A stretch of 14,702 nt of DNA from an uncultured Bacilli bacterium (GTDB lineage Bacteria > Bacillota_I > Bacilli_A > RFN20 > DUOF01), in contig CAKORZ010000032.1 in NCBI GenBank assembly GCA_934101685.1, forward strand, positions 1-14,702. Direction: 5' to 3'. The stretch's first letter is position 1. Each line of letters starts with the position of its first letter. Below the pieces are notes generated by a model. It saw only the letters and a list, made by a program, of their open reading frames with translations. It made no database searches and was not told the DNA's origin. Position numbers and translations under genes: made by a program. Below are positions 13,367-14,702 of the stretch, one piece after another.

Positions 13367-13954
13367 ATGAAAAAATTATTTAAAAATAAAACCGTTTGCA
13401 TAGTGCTTGGATTTGTCTTTTTATTAGCAGCGTTACTATTTGCTCCTATTTGGAATTTCTGGGATTCTTGTCCTTGGAAAGACTGGGGAACTAAAATTAT
13501 TAACTTATTAGTAGCTGCAGGAATAATTTGCTATCTATCTATGTTCTTATGGAAAAAGATAAAGGGTAGTGGAAAGAGAGTTATTAAAGTTCTTACTATT
13601 GTTGAATTTACAATGTTAGCTTTAATTGCACTAGGTTGTATATTAAGTCAATTCAAAGTATTTAACATTCAAGGAGCTTGTAAGATATTTGGATTTGCTT
13701 TATGGACTAGAGGTACAGTTGAATTGTTTAGAGCATATTACTATAGAGCAGACAGTAAAGAAGTTTATCCAGTTTGGTATTTAGCTTTATCAATTGCTTT
13801 AGTTACATTTGGTACATATTGCTTTGCTAAACCATTTATTCAAGATATCGTTTTATTATGGATATTTGTAGTAGCTCTATTATGTTTAAGCATTTTATGT
13901 CTTGTTTATGGCTTTAATAAACCAGGTAAAACTGCTAAAAAATCTTCAAAATAA
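13367..13954 (+). CDS. multi-pass membrane protein, unknown
   Basis: 195 residues from ATG 13367. About six hydrophobic segments are seen: 9-27, 45-62, 77-94, 103-115 (weak), 136-153 and 158-180, between a basic N-terminus (MKKLFKNK) and a basic C-terminus (KPGKTAKKSSK). The first loop is Trp-rich (PIWNFWDSCPWKDWG). The paired-helix layout, with GFALWTRGTVELFRAYYY before a further helix pair, recalls HdeD/DUF308-type proteins, but the similarity is weak and I do not assign the family. It stands alone, divergent from the small membrane protein-rimO unit, with its own terminator. Confidence 0.8.
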   Translation: MKKLFKNKTVCIVLGFVFLLAALLFAPIWNFWDSCPWKDWGTKIINLLVAAGIICYLSMFLWKKIKGSGKRVIKVLTIVEFTMLALIALGCILSQFKVFNIQGACKIFGFALWTRGTVELFRAYYYRADSKEVYPVWYLALSIALVTFGTYCFAKPFIQDIVLLWIFVVALLCLSILCLVYGFNKPGKTAKKSSK

Positions 13955-13960
13955 TTAAAG

Positions 13961-13989
13961 AAAAGTTCATTAAAAAAATGAACTTTTTT
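13961..13989 (+). terminator. intrinsic terminator of the plus-strand membrane protein
   Basis: AAAAGTTCATT (13961-13971), loop AAAAA, AATGAACTTTT (13977-13987), then more T. An 11-bp perfect stem. It could also act weakly on the minus strand because A-runs flank both arms. Confidence 0.88.
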
Positions 13990-13990
13990 A

Positions 13991-14420
13991 TTATATTAAA
14001 TTTATATTTTTCAAAGCATAGTAAATCCCATCATTATCATTATTATTTGTGTGATTTACTATTTTTTTAATTCTTTTGGTACATTATCCATTTAAAATAC
14101 TTTACCAACTATCTCTAACATTTCTAAATCGTTATAGTTGTCACCAAAAGTTATAATAAATATAATTTATTTTCTTCTATAAAATTTATAATATTTATTG
14201 TTTCTTTTTTAGAGAACCTCTATGATAAAAAGCATTCCTTTTATCATCAAATATCAATCATCCACTATAAGAAACTATATAACAATTAAAATTATATTTA
14301 TTTAATATAGATAAATAGCAGATGGATTTCTAGCGAAAACTATAACAAATGGATATTTTTTTTATATTGCTATTTCTCCCTAGTTATACACATAGTATAT
14401 CAAAGATTTTATTTATTACA
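13991..14420 (-). pseudogene. decayed HAD-superfamily (Cof-type) hydrolase
   Basis: No intact gene lies between the terminator at 13989 and that at 14433. The minus strand, read in shifting frames, keeps recognisable pieces of a Cof/HAD-IIB phosphatase in the right order. They are FVIVFARNPSAIYLY (motif II region, where FxIxTGR is expected), then YIVSYSG and IFDDK (like YxIsxNGaxI), SKKETINIINFIEENK (the conserved Lys region), then FGDNYNDLEML (motif IV; GDNYNDLEML at 14116-14145), and NNNDNDGIYYALK near the end (like SNxEDGVxxxL). In-frame stops at 14092-14094 and 14059-14061, and several frame changes, break it. The N-terminal DxDGT nucleophile motif is not recognisable. It is therefore a non-functional remnant of a sugar-phosphate-type phosphatase gene. 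Boundaries are approximate. Confidence 0.72.
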
Positions 14421-14432
14421 TATTTTTGTAAT

Positions 14433-14456
14433 AAAAAAACCTAGTCACCTAGGTTT
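14433..14456 (-). terminator. intrinsic terminator of the tRNA cluster
   Basis: On the minus strand AAACCTAG, loop GTGA, CTAGGTTT, then further U (seven T in all). It lies 12 bp after the tRNA-Phe CCA end. Confidence 0.88.
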
Positions 14457-14467
14457 AAAACTCAAGA

Positions 14468-14543
<76 letters not shown>

Positions 14544-14546
14544 AAA

Positions 14547-14623
14547 TGGCGGTCCTGACGGGGATCGAACCCGCGATCTTCTCCGTGACAGGGAGACATG
14601 TTAAACCACTACACCACAGAACC
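14547..14623 (-). tRNA. tRNA-Asp (GTC anticodon)
   Basis: 77 nt with encoded CCA. Acceptor GGTTCTG/CAGGACC, discriminator G as expected for Asp; anticodon stem TCTCC/GGAGA with loop CTGTCAC and GTC; T-stem CGGGG-type pairing around TTCGATC. Its 5' end directly abuts the CCA of tRNA-fMet. Confidence 0.96.
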
Positions 14624-14700
<77 letters not shown>

Positions 14701-14702
14701 AT

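Overview
The window is AT-rich bacterial DNA that reads like a chromosomal stretch of a low-GC Gram-positive (Firmicutes/Bacillota, class Bacilli or a Mollicutes-like gut relative). The signs are A/T-ending codons, strong AGGAGG-type ribosome binding sites, intrinsic terminators with U-tracts after most transcription units, tRNA genes with encoded CCA ends, and Firmicutes families such as DUF378, RDD, MgtE and a LolA-like lipoprotein-sorting homologue. The standard genetic code fits: tryptophan is UGG, and UGA ends two genes (the helical-repeat gene at 9298 and the PemK/MazF-like gene at 10882). No species can be named from sequence alone.

Layout, left to right. (1) 1-781: 5' part of a LolA-like exported protein, minus strand, running off the left edge. 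(2) 898-1128: a small DUF378 membrane protein on the plus strand, followed by stacked palindromes and a bidirectional terminator. (3) 1200-2501: an unusual regulator-enzyme fusion (XRE helix-turn-helix, P-loop ATPase, CYTH) with a palindrome just upstream that could be its operator. (4) 2586-5819: a tightly packed minus-strand operon, transcribed mgtE, RDD membrane protein, deoD, membrane-anchored NERD-like protein. (5) 5914-9233: a three-gene minus-strand operon, transcribed alpha/beta hydrolase, membrane-embedded MurF-like ligase, Ddl-like ATP-grasp ligase. (6) 9298-10128: an unassigned helical-repeat protein, divergent from an NfeD protein at 10290-10736. (7) 10775-13225: tRNA-Thr, a PemK/MazF-like protein without a visible antitoxin, rimO, and a small membrane protein, all minus strand. 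(8) 13367-13954: a plus-strand multi-pass membrane protein. (9) 13991-14420: the decayed remains of a HAD (Cof-type) phosphatase gene. (10) 14468-14700: a minus-strand tRNA cluster, fMet-Asp-Phe.

The most interesting unit is region 5. It joins two enzymes homologous to the last cytoplasmic steps of peptidoglycan precursor synthesis (D-Ala-D-Ala formation and its ligation to a UDP-linked peptide) with a hydrolase. The MurF-like enzyme carries about five membrane helices in place of the usual N-terminal substrate domain, and the Ddl-like enzyme departs from the family consensus around its substrate site. This suggests a dedicated, membrane-localised dipeptide synthesis and attachment route, or a variant cell-wall pathway; that reading is inference. 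A second recurring trait is compactness: stop codons repeatedly lie inside terminator hairpins, ribosome binding sites overlap upstream coding sequence, and two tRNAs abut with no spacer.
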